Below, piece after piece: positions 1-7,868 of a stretch of 64,000 bases of DNA. The position numbers were made by a program, and so were the translations under genes. The notes beneath the pieces are model-generated. The model was not told where the DNA came from and did no database searches. It worked only from the letters and a program-made list of their open reading frames with translations. Numbering within the stretch: the stretch's first letter is position 1; each line of letters opens with the position of its first letter. The DNA is from Bradyrhizobium sp. URHD0069 (GTDB taxonomy: Bacteria > Pseudomonadota > Alphaproteobacteria > Rhizobiales > Xanthobacteraceae), in assembly GCF_000701345.1 (NCBI RefSeq), contig NZ_JNIJ01000012.1:62001-126000 (forward strand), given 5' to 3'.

Positions 1-550
1 GAAAAAGGAAGCCCTGGTCGGCCACATTGAGACCGGTCAGATTGATCACTTCATTCTGAAGGCTGAAGGCCGAGCCGGCGACAGCAGTCGTTGGGGTTGA
101 AAAATTTGCCAACGTGACTGGCGTGAAGGTCAGTCCGTCTGTGGAAAAAGAAAGTTGAAGATTGTCGGCACGATCGCCGCTGTTGCGGAATGCCCAGTCG
201 AAGTTGATCGCAAAGCTGTTCGCAGCCGTGCCGGAGGTGTTCTGAATGCGCGCTTCGATGAAGCCGTTGTTGTCAAGCTCAGCCCCGGTTGGCTGGAGCA
301 TGAGCGCGCGATTGGAGGTAGGCGAGTAGACGCCTGCAGTCGTTGGATCGTTTGCAGCGATATCACCGCGCGAGAAATCATTGTTCGCATTGTCGCCACC
401 GGCAGAAAAACCATAGGCAGGGTTTGGGTTATCGCTCAGTCCCGCCACACGCCAGATGTCTGAATCAAGTTGGCCAGCGACTGGATTCGGATTGAAGCCA
501 TCCGCAGTGAAGTTAGCAAAGTTCTCCGAGAAGATGCGAGTCGTGGCCAT
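1..550 (-). CDS. N-terminus of a large secreted protein (partial, runs off the left edge)
   Basis: An open minus-strand frame begins at an ATG preceded by GGAG eight bases upstream and stays open for 183 codons to the window edge. The product starts MATTRIFSENFANFT and is rich in Asn, Gly, Thr and Ser. It has the beta-sandwich style of modules at the front of RTX or ExeM/NucH-type extracellular proteins (for example a segment AFRNSGDRADNLQLSF). There is no Sec signal peptide, which fits export by a type I system such as the one at 4.5-9.6 kb. A similar module appears inside the large peroxidase of this window. The function of the full protein cannot be judged from the fragment. Confidence 0.8.
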   Translation of the reverse strand, partial: MATTRIFSENFANFTADGFNPNPVAGQLDSDIWRVAGLSDNPNPAYGFSAGGDNANNDFSRGDIAANDPTTAGVYSPTSNRALMLQPTGAELDNNGFIEARIQNTSGTAANSFAINFDWAFRNSGDRADNLQLSFSTDGLTFTPVTLANFSTPTTAVAGSAFSLQNEVINLTGLNVADQGFLF

Positions 551-1128
551 TGATAAATCTCCATTGCGAAATAGACAAAAGCAAACCGCAGCGGCACGAA
601 GGGCTCGTGCAGCATTTGAAATTGGGGGGACGCGTGTGAGGTTGTGTGTGGCGTCAACGAGCGGAGTATAAACAGCCGTTAGTTACAACGCGGTGACGGT
701 TTATTAACCATTGCCCGTCGGGACGCCGCGAGGGTGGAACGAAGCTGTCGGTCGCGGCGTGCGAAGCCTTGAATCGGGACGCACTCTTTAGCTTCAGTAT
801 GACGGCTTCAGGCGCGACGCTGAGGTTTCGCGTCGCCCGCCCGCCGAATGCCATTGCGGTGGTCGAACGGCATCGGGCTGTGTTCGTAGGTCAGACATCC
901 TCAACTGCCGGCCCGACCGAGCATCAGGATGATTCTACGTCGCACGATTTTATTGGGAGCCATCCCGGCTGCGGCAGAAAGACCGGCCGGCGTGACCCGC
1001 CGGAGCGACTTCGCTCCTAGATCAAGGCCCCGCCCCTATTTCGGCAAGCCAACGGCTGAATTCTATGCTCCAGCCCGCCACGGTCCCACGATTTGCAATA
1101 TTAGGCGTAAACCGCTGAATATGTCGCT
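551..1128. other. Intergenic, no convincing gene
   Basis: The stretch lies between two divergent genes. Short open frames exist on both strands but none has a ribosome-binding site plus protein-like composition. It presumably holds the promoters of both flanking genes. Confidence 0.5.
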
Positions 1129-1923
1129 ATGACTGTCGCCTCCCTGAAAACCTTCGCCTCCCTGAGCAGGAGTATCCGTCGCCTTTACGAGGGCGCTACG
1201 CCGAGCGGCGTCGGTTTCCGCTATGCCCTGCTGGCGTTCGATATGGTCACAGTGCTGTTCATCATCGCGACGTCGTTCCTGCCCTCCAGCGAGATAATTG
1301 AAACGCTCGACGTCTTGTTCGGTATCGCGATACTTGCCGATTTCTCAGCACGACTGCTCGTCAGCCGGCATCGGCTGCGCGATTTCACCCGCTTCTCAAC
1401 GTGGACTGACATAGTCGCGATCGTTTCATTTTTGGCGCCCCTCGCGGGAGAGGCCGGCGGCTTTCTCCGTATCCTGCGAACGTTGCGGCTGCTGCGCGAC
1501 TATCAAATGCTGGTGCGGCTGCGCGTCGATAGCCCGTTCTTTCGGCGCAATGAAGAAGTCATCTTTGCCGTCACCAACCTTGCTGTGTTCATCTTCGTAA
1601 TGACCGCGATCGTTTACGAAACCCAGAAGTTTCGCAACGATCAGATCACGAACTATGCGGACGCGCTGTATTTCACCGTCACGGCGCTGACGACAACCGG
1701 CTTTGGCGACATCACCCTGCCAGGCACGGTCGGCCGCCTGATCTCGGTCGTCATCATGATTTTTGGCGTGACCCTGTTCTTCAATCTCGCCCGCGCGCTG
1801 TTGAGCCCGAACAAGGTGCGGTTTCCTTGCCCGACCTGCGGCCTGCAGCGCCACGACAGCGATGCCGTGCATTGCAAGGCGTGCGGCACGGTCCTGAATA
1901 TTCCCGACGAAGGCGTGACATAG
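1129..1923 (+). CDS. Voltage-gated-type potassium channel with C-terminal zinc ribbon
   Basis: This 264-aa protein has the six-segment plan of Kch/Kv-like channels. Hydrophobic segments lie near residues 33-51, 58-77, 92-106, 146-163 and 203-224. An arginine-rich S4-like stretch (RILRTLRLLR, about 114-123) precedes the pore, and the pore loop carries the selectivity filter TTGFGD at about 189-194. The tail (about 233-252) has two CxxC pairs, CPTC and CKAC, suggesting a zinc ribbon in place of the RCK domain of many bacterial K+ channels. It should conduct K+ across the inner membrane. The zinc-ribbon tail is characteristic of a rhizobial subfamily, and its role is unknown. Confidence 0.88.
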   Translation: MTVASLKTFASLSRSIRRLYEGATPSGVGFRYALLAFDMVTVLFIIATSFLPSSEIIETLDVLFGIAILADFSARLLVSRHRLRDFTRFSTWTDIVAIVSFLAPLAGEAGGFLRILRTLRLLRDYQMLVRLRVDSPFFRRNEEVIFAVTNLAVFIFVMTAIVYETQKFRNDQITNYADALYFTVTALTTTGFGDITLPGTVGRLISVVIMIFGVTLFFNLARALLSPNKVRFPCPTCGLQRHDSDAVHCKACGTVLNIPDEGVT

Positions 1924-2042
1924 CTGAACCGTACCACCGATACGGTCGCTACGGCCGTCTGACGCCGTTGGTCTGACGTGCGCGCAGTCGGTTCGCGCGC
2001 TGAGTAGCCACCATGGCCCAGATGGAACAAATCCTGCGGCCT

Positions 2043-2074
2043 AAAGGGCCGATCGCGAGGCAATCGGCCCTTTT
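2043..2074. terminator. Bidirectional rho-independent terminator
   Basis: A perfect 11-bp stem (AAAGGGCCGAT with its complement) encloses a 9-nt loop, with A- and T-runs on either side. It sits between the channel gene on the plus strand and the small exported-protein gene on the minus strand, so it can serve both. Confidence 0.8.
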
Positions 2075-2081
2075 GCCAGGC

Positions 2082-2450
2082 TTACTTCGCAGCTTGGATC
2101 GGTTTCCACTGCCATTGCCCTTGGGATTGGTACGGGGCTTGGGTTGTGGTTTCGGCCGGGGCTTGGTTCATCGTGCCGCCGTACGCGGCATGGTTCATCG
2201 TGCCCGCGTGCATCGCCCTGGATAGATGCATCGCACATGCACCGCTCTTGCCGCCGAGCATGGCCTCCTAGGCCTGCGCGATCTCTTTTTGTGCCGCGAT
2301 CTTGCCGGCGCCATTGGGCATGGCTTCGGTCGCGGCTTCGGTCTTCTCTAGGTTTTCACCGCTGCAGCCTGCCATTTTCGCGGCGGAGGCTGGGACGACG
2401 GCGTAGGCAACGGCAGCCATTGCGGCTGCGCCGAGTAGTTTCTTAAGCAT
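2082..2450 (-). pseudogene. Small exported protein split by an in-frame amber codon
   Basis: The frame starts with a clear signal peptide (MLKKLLGAAAMAAVAYAVVP, then ASA) and runs 60 codons to a TAG at 2268-2270. The same frame continues open for another 61 sense codons to a TAA at 2082, just before the terminator. The second half is protein-like, with Met/Ala/Gly-rich stretches and a Gln/Trp-rich C-terminus ending KPIQAAK. Codon 61 reads TAG where CAG (Gln) would continue the sequence, so a single C-to-T change explains the break. The full product would be about 122 aa and periplasmic. A Shine-Dalgarno-like AGGAGG overlaps the TAG with an ATG two bases further on, too close for good initiation. 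It may be a pseudogene, a suppressed stop or a sequencing error. The function is unknown. Confidence 0.7.
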
Positions 2451-3191
2451 GTTTCTTCCCTTTTTTTGAACAGATCCAGTGTCATTGCTGAATGCTGCAA
2501 GGGCATTGATCGCCGATCCACGAGACGTTTCGAATGAAATTCGTGCGATCCAAATGTGATGAGCGCGCGATGCAAAGCCTTATGCAAGAAGATGCATTTT
2601 CATTACGGGTTCGTAACGAACTTCTCGCGGCGGCGATGTGAGCGTGCTGATGTTGATTTGAATTCGACGGTTGCGCCTGACGCGATGTCGCATTCGTTCG
2701 GCGCCGCGGCATCCTTGTCGCGACATCGTTTGTCGACATCGGCTCTACATCTGTTGTTCTCGCGCCTACAATCGCAACGCTTTTCCCGAGGCTGAAATAG
2801 TGCCGTGGCGGAGCGCGCCCAGTTTGGCTGCGTATCAGCAGCGGGAGACCGGCCAGTGAAAATGACCCCAGCAAGCGCCATGATGCACTAGGCGCAGACC
2901 CGGCCGACGAGCACGGCGCTTGCCTTTCATGACGAGGTTTGGACTTACGACGCCTCGCGCTGGGAATGGCGGCGCGCGGAGTTGGACCGAGCGATCGCGT
3001 CGTCTTTCACATGATGAACCAGCCGCTAAGCCTTCGACGTCGCCACGGCGCTTAACGTTACAATCGTAACTCAACAAGCCCGTATCGAAATCGCTTCATA
3101 ATTTTTCCAGCCGTAGCGTAGGTCTTTCTAGCACTGCCGTGCCGCGGGTGACAGCGGACCTTATTCTGCTCGATATTTCCGGGGAAGAACT
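2451..3191. other. Intergenic, no convincing gene
   Basis: About 740 bases without a credible gene. A short plus-strand stretch near 2920-3014 reads in a protein-like way (LAFHDEVWTYDASRWEWRRA) but has an in-frame stop just upstream and no start, so it could be an old gene scrap. Confidence 0.4.
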
Positions 3192-4139
3192 ATGCTTGAT
3201 CTATTCGGGCTGGCGATGCTGATCATCATCGCCGCACTGCTCGCCTGGTCGGGCCTTCGCGCCTGGCGGACAAGCAACCCTTTCATAAAGTGGGGCGGCG
3301 GTGGGCTGGCAGCTTTTTTTTCGACTGCCACCGCTTTAATCAGCGTGATCGCAATCGTCGGGCTGTTCAAGGTGCATGCCCGCAGCGCCCCGGCACCAGA
3401 TTTGAAAGTGGCTGGCACCCCAAAACAAATTCAACGCGGTAAAGCAATCTCCGACGGCTTTTGCAGCGCCTGCCACTCAAAGACCGGCACGCTCACGGGC
3501 GGCCTCGACCTCGGCGAGCACTTTCCCATGCCTGTCGGCTCGTTCGTGTCCTCCAACCTTACCCCCGCCGGGCAATTGAATAGCTGGTCGGATGGCGACA
3601 TCTTTCGGGCGATTCGCAACAGTGTTGACCGGGACGGGCGCTGGCTAGTCATGATGTCCTATACCAATGCCGGAAAACTGAGCGATGACGATATACGGTC
3701 CGTAACCGCCTATATCCGCAGTCTGCCGGCGGCCGGAAAGCCGACCGGGAATCCACCGGATCGTCTCAACTTGCTGGGAATCGTGATGCTAGGCGTCGGC
3801 ATGCTGCCGGAGGGGAAACCGGTATCGACCGGCATCGTCAAGGCACCGTTGGCGGGTCCCACGTTGCAGTATGGCGAATACATCCTGTCGTATCAGGACT
3901 GCCGCGCCTGCCACGGTGCCAATCTGACCGGCGGCGCGCCAGGGCAGTTGGGGCCGCTCGGGCCAGACCTCAATCTCGTAAAGGGGTGGAAGCTTGAGGA
4001 TTTCGTCGCAACCATGCGCACCGGCGTCGATCCCAATGGCCATGAACTTGGCAAGGACATGCCGTGGCGGCCAATTGGAAGAATGAGCGATGAAGAACTC
4101 CGTGCGGTCTATGAGTATTTGACGCACCTGCCGGGTTGA
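3192..4139 (+). CDS. Membrane-anchored diheme cytochrome c
   Basis: The 315-aa protein begins with two hydrophobic segments (about 4-20 and 38-60), then a periplasmic region with two CxxCH heme-binding motifs: CSACH at about 91-95 and CRACH at about 237-241. Each is followed by a typical class I cytochrome fold with downstream Met candidates. The arrangement resembles the cytochrome c subunits of periplasmic dehydrogenases, passing electrons to the respiratory chain. No dehydrogenase partner is adjacent, so the electron donor is unknown. Confidence 0.85.
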   Translation: MLDLFGLAMLIIIAALLAWSGLRAWRTSNPFIKWGGGGLAAFFSTATALISVIAIVGLFKVHARSAPAPDLKVAGTPKQIQRGKAISDGFCSACHSKTGTLTGGLDLGEHFPMPVGSFVSSNLTPAGQLNSWSDGDIFRAIRNSVDRDGRWLVMMSYTNAGKLSDDDIRSVTAYIRSLPAAGKPTGNPPDRLNLLGIVMLGVGMLPEGKPVSTGIVKAPLAGPTLQYGEYILSYQDCRACHGANLTGGAPGQLGPLGPDLNLVKGWKLEDFVATMRTGVDPNGHELGKDMPWRPIGRMSDEELRAVYEYLTHLPG

Positions 4140-4167
4140 ACAAGACGCCGCTTAGGAATGCGGCGGT

Positions 4168-4215
4168 TCAGCTCAGATAACCGCCGTCGACGGTGAACGC
4201 CGCGCCGACCCTGCA
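4168..4215 (-). pseudogene. C-terminal scrap of a short-chain dehydrogenase/reductase
   Basis: The minus strand reads GAAFTVDGGYLS followed by TGA, the usual C-terminus of SDR-family oxidoreductases. Upstream in the same frame the similarity ends within a few residues and no Rossmann fold or YxxxK motif follows. This looks like the 3' tail of a deleted SDR gene. Confidence 0.5.
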
Positions 4216-4340
4216 CCGGCCGGGCTCTTCCAATATCACGATTGCGCGCGTCTCCGAGATTTGACAAGTGCGGTCCATGGAAAAATCTGATTTGGAAGTC
4301 TTCACGTTGAACTTCGGACGAAACCCCAAGAGTGGTGGTG

Positions 4341-4511
4341 ATGATGCATCCGAATGCTGATTTGCTCGGCACAGCTGAGCTGAATTACGAGCAGTGGAGA
4401 AATCTGCTGCCGATCGAAGACCTCGCCCAAGTCATTACCCAAGCCCGCTTTGGGCAGACTCACCCGGACATAATGCGTTTAGCCCTCGCGAAACTCGCAC
4501 GCAAGACATAG
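4341..4511 (+). CDS. Hypothetical 56-aa protein
   Basis: A short open frame starts with two ATG codons (MMHPNADLLGTAELNYEQW) and ends RLALAKLARKT. Composition is protein-like and mostly helical, without a signal peptide. In-frame GTG codons lie immediately upstream, so the start is uncertain, and the ribosome-binding site is weak. It ends 27 bases before the convergent HlyD gene. No family is recognised. Confidence 0.4.
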   Translation: MMHPNADLLGTAELNYEQWRNLLPIEDLAQVITQARFGQTHPDIMRLALAKLARKT

Positions 4512-4538
4512 CTCGCTCCTCTGGCTGCCGGCCAATGC

Positions 4539-5894
4539 TCAGCGTTCGCGGAAGGCGCGATTCATCTGATCGGTGAATGGTTTCACCAGATAGGAGGCCA
4601 CCGTTCTTTCCTGGGTCGAAACAAACACCTCTGCTGGCATGCCTGGCACCAACTTCATTCCATTTAGTTGAACAATGGCGTCCTCGGTCGGGAGCAGATT
4701 GACGTATGCGATGTAATACTCCTGGCCGTTCGTTGGATCGCGCGTCGAGGCAGGTGAAACCATGACGACACTGCCCTTCATCTCCGGCGTCGTGGTTCGG
4801 TTAAACGCGGTGAGACGGACCCGAGCGGGCTGCCCTTCCCTTACCTGGTCGATGTCGGCCGGGGAAATCTTGATCTCGAATTTGAGTTCTGCATTTTGTG
4901 GAACGATTGTAGCGATCTTCGCCGCCGGCGTTATGACCCCGCCGACCGTGTGCACGAACAGCTCGTTTACGTAGCCCGAAACGGGGGATCGAATTTCGGT
5001 GCGGGACAGACGGTCCTCGATCGCCAATTTGCGTTCACTCAGTTCGGAAATGCGGGCGTCTACAGTCCGCAGGTCGCGTTGCGCCTCGGTGCTGGCGTTC
5101 TGATCAACAGCGATGATCTGCACTCTGATCTCGCTGGCGCGGACTTTCGCGCGGGCGATGCTGGCCGAGATCTCGCCGCGCTCCCCCAATATCCTCGCCC
5201 AATCCCGGTGCGCCGAATAGACCCGCGTGTACTCGACGATCTTCTTCTCGAACAGAAGTTCCAGCTTGTCGCGCTCGGCGCCAACCAGTTTGATTTCCTC
5301 CTCCTTGGCGGCGAGCCGCGCCTCCATTCCCTTAATCTCTTCCTGGGTCTGATTGATGCTAAGCTCCAGCTGCTCTTTCTGGCTGTCCCTGCCCAATTTA
5401 TTACCCGCAAACAGGCGGCTTTCTCCGTGGATCACCATGTTCGCAGCGCTCGATGTCCGCCCGAGGTCGAACGGGAATTCGATCGAGGAAAGATTGTCTC
5501 GTTCCGCCACCAGCCGCGCCTGGCGGCCCAAGGCTTCGCCAAGCTGCGAGCGCACGATAAGAAGCTCTGCCTTGATCTGGATGTCGTCCAGAGTCGCCAG
5601 AACCTGGCCTTCCTTGACAAGATCGCCCTGCCGAATCGCGAGAGTCTTCACGATGCCACCATCTCTGTGCTGGACCTCCTTGAGGTTCTGGTCGACTCTC
5701 ACGATACCGGAGGCGACGACAGCGCCTTCAAGCTTCGCGATAGCCGCCCATCCACCGCAGCCGACCACCAACAGAACCACAAGCGCCAGACCACCCAGCA
5801 CCCGTGGCCACAGCCGGAAAAACCGTTCCGAAGAGTGAGCGCTGGCGGAGGGCGAGCCGTCGGAGGTAAAATCTTTCGAACCGTAATGTTTCAT
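4539..5894 (-). CDS. HlyD-family type I secretion membrane fusion protein
   Basis: This 451-aa protein has a short cytoplasmic tail and one membrane span (about 33-57). A biotinyl-lipoyl-like half-motif follows, then long coiled-coil helices (about 125-300) and a beta-barrel region with the HlyD-type segment RSPVSGYVNELFVHTVGG at about 320. Length and order match PrtE/HlyD periplasmic adaptors, which bridge the ABC exporter and an outer-membrane TolC channel. It is the last gene of the four-gene operon, 21 bases after the second RTX gene. No TolC homologue is in the window, so the outer-membrane component must be encoded elsewhere. Confidence 0.93.
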   Translation of the reverse strand: MKHYGSKDFTSDGSPSASAHSSERFFRLWPRVLGGLALVVLLVVGCGGWAAIAKLEGAVVASGIVRVDQNLKEVQHRDGGIVKTLAIRQGDLVKEGQVLATLDDIQIKAELLIVRSQLGEALGRQARLVAERDNLSSIEFPFDLGRTSSAANMVIHGESRLFAGNKLGRDSQKEQLELSINQTQEEIKGMEARLAAKEEEIKLVGAERDKLELLFEKKIVEYTRVYSAHRDWARILGERGEISASIARAKVRASEIRVQIIAVDQNASTEAQRDLRTVDARISELSERKLAIEDRLSRTEIRSPVSGYVNELFVHTVGGVITPAAKIATIVPQNAELKFEIKISPADIDQVREGQPARVRLTAFNRTTTPEMKGSVVMVSPASTRDPTNGQEYYIAYVNLLPTEDAIVQLNGMKLVPGMPAEVFVSTQERTVASYLVKPFTDQMNRAFRER

Positions 5895-5915
5895 GGCCTG
5901 ATTTCCTCGATTGGC

Positions 5916-7868
5916 TTACGAGACGGCAACGGTGAACTGAAGATGATGATGTCCGAGAACTTCGATGGAATAAAAATCATCGGAGTCGGACCGGTCGTGT
6001 ACATCGACGAAGGTTACATCGTTGCTGTCGATCTGCTCTAAGCGGAAACGCACCGGCCGGTGGTTGCCGTCTGCTGACAGATAGATGTCGTCGAACATGT
6101 CGGAGATCTGGTCTTCGGCCCCCTCCTCCCGGAGGTAGCTGATCTCGTAGGTCGCAGCGACGATCCGGTCGCCCACCGTAAAATCGGTGATCTTGCGAAC
6201 CATCATCGCTTGCGAGTCATCATCGTAGGATCTTTGGAATTCGAACGTGTCACGTCCCTTGCCGCCGGTCATTGAGACGGAGGTGGATCCGGCGACGATA
6301 TGGTCATCGCCGGATCCGCCCAGCACCTTCTCGAAGGCTGAGATCAGGTCGTGACCGATATCTTGCCCGTCGGCTTTGCCCCTTCCGAGATCGACCGTTA
6401 CGCTCAACGTTGCGGTCGAATAATCCAAAGTATCCTGGTCGTCGCCGCCATCGTAGACATCATCGTCCGCGTCGGCTGCAGCCATGACATGGTCGTCGCC
6501 AGGGCCGCCGCGGGCCGTGTCACGCCCCGCGCCGTCCGCAATGACGTCGTCGTTTTCACCACCGTCGAGCGTGTCGTCGCCAGGGCCGCCGTCGATCTTG
6601 TCGTTGCCGGCATCGCCCTGCACGGTGTCGTTGTTAGGGCCGGCCATCAGAACATCCGGGCCTGGACCGCCCGAGATGAAATCGTTGCCGTCCTCACCCA
6701 TGATCGTGTCGTCGCCCTCCTCGCCAAACAAACGGTCATCACCGGATCCACCGAAAACGATGTCGTTGCCCGCGCCCGCGAACACCACGTCGTTGCCAGC
6801 TCCTGCGTAAACAACGTCGTTGCCGGTCCCCGCAACGATGTGGTCGGCACCGGATCCCCCGATGATGATATCGTTGCCTTCGCGGGCGACGATGTTGTCG
6901 TCGCCCGCGCCGGCGTCGATGGTATCGGCGCAATGTGTGCCGAGAAGATTGTCGTCCGCGGCGGTCCCAATGATCGGCGGCGCCTCGACCACCCTGAAAT
7001 AGGCTGTCTGCACGACCGATGCCGTGCCGTCGCTAATCCTATACGTCAATGTTACGTCGCCGATCATCCCATCGTCACGGGCGAACACCCAGCTGCCGTC
7101 TTGCGCCAGTGTGATGGTGCCGGAGCTCGCCGAGAGACTGACGATCCTCATATTGTCGCCGTCCGGATCGGTGGCGCCGGACAGCAGGGTCAGCACCGAG
7201 ATCATCAATGCCTCACAGCCGACCACATCGCGCAGATGGACCGGCCCGCTGATCCGCGGCGCGCGATTGCGAGCAGGGTCGACGTCCGTCCCGCCAGGCC
7301 TTGGTGGATTAGGGGACCGTTCGTGTTGCTTGTCGTCCCCGCCACCTCCTCCGCCGCTACCGCCGCCGCTACCGCCGCCGCTACCTCCTGCGCCGGAATT
7401 GGATTGGGCGGGTGGGCGGTTGTCATTGCCGGCCCGAACTGGATCACCGATCGGATAGGCGTCGACACGAGGAGATGTTAGTGCCTTGAAGTCAATGGGC
7501 GGAGAATCACTCGCCAGGAAATCGCCGATCTCCTGCGGCAGGACGATCCGGATCGGGACTACATTGTCGGAAGATTTGGTGGCGCGGTCGGTCGCTCCCG
7601 TGGTCGTATCTCCATCCGTCGCAGCGCCGATTTCGTCGTCTCTTTGCGGGTCACTTTGCTCGCTATCACTACGCTTACTATCCTGCCGCTCCTCGCGCGC
7701 TTCCAGCTTTGCGGGGAGAAAGCTCTTCAGATACGCAGCACATCCGGTCAGAAATAGCAGGAAAGCGAGAGGCAGGAATTTTCTTTTCTCTGGTTCCGGC
7801 TCGGCGTAATCGTCACGCGTTGGCTGCGACAGCTTCGATGCTGGTTTGAACGCTTTGGCGCTGATCAT
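5916..7868 (-). CDS. RTX calcium-binding protein with cadherin-like domain and lipobox-like N-terminus
   Basis: This 650-aa acidic protein lies between the exporter and adaptor genes and overlaps the exporter's stop by 4 bases. Residues about 30-47 form a hydrophobic segment ending LTGC, which fits a lipobox, but after an unusually long charged leader. A disordered region with a Gly-Ser linker (repeats of GGGS, about 160-180) follows. Then comes a cadherin-like/tandem-95 domain (about 205-295) and a run of RTX nonapeptides of the GGxGxD type (about 305-470). The C-terminus lacks the usual strong type I signal but ends in hydrophobic residues. It may be secreted, or it may stay anchored and assist secretion or surface retention of the large peroxidase. 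Confidence 0.85.
   Translation of the reverse strand: MISAKAFKPASKLSQPTRDDYAEPEPEKRKFLPLAFLLFLTGCAAYLKSFLPAKLEAREERQDSKRSDSEQSDPQRDDEIGAATDGDTTTGATDRATKSSDNVVPIRIVLPQEIGDFLASDSPPIDFKALTSPRVDAYPIGDPVRAGNDNRPPAQSNSGAGGSGGGSGGGSGGGGGGDDKQHERSPNPPRPGGTDVDPARNRAPRISGPVHLRDVVGCEALMISVLTLLSGATDPDGDNMRIVSLSASSGTITLAQDGSWVFARDDGMIGDVTLTYRISDGTASVVQTAYFRVVEAPPIIGTAADDNLLGTHCADTIDAGAGDDNIVAREGNDIIIGGSGADHIVAGTGNDVVYAGAGNDVVFAGAGNDIVFGGSGDDRLFGEEGDDTIMGEDGNDFISGGPGPDVLMAGPNNDTVQGDAGNDKIDGGPGDDTLDGGENDDVIADGAGRDTARGGPGDDHVMAAADADDDVYDGGDDQDTLDYSTATLSVTVDLGRGKADGQDIGHDLISAFEKVLGGSGDDHIVAGSTSVSMTGGKGRDTFEFQRSYDDDSQAMMVRKITDFTVGDRIVAATYEISYLREEGAEDQISDMFDDIYLSADGNHRPVRFRLEQIDSNDVTFVDVHDRSDSDDFYSIEVLGHHHLQFTVAVS

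Noticed and set aside
6351..7481. Long plus-strand open frame (376 codons) opposite the RTX gene
   Set aside because: It is a mirror of the GGxGxD repeats on the minus strand, repetitive in Val/Ala/Arg and without start signals.
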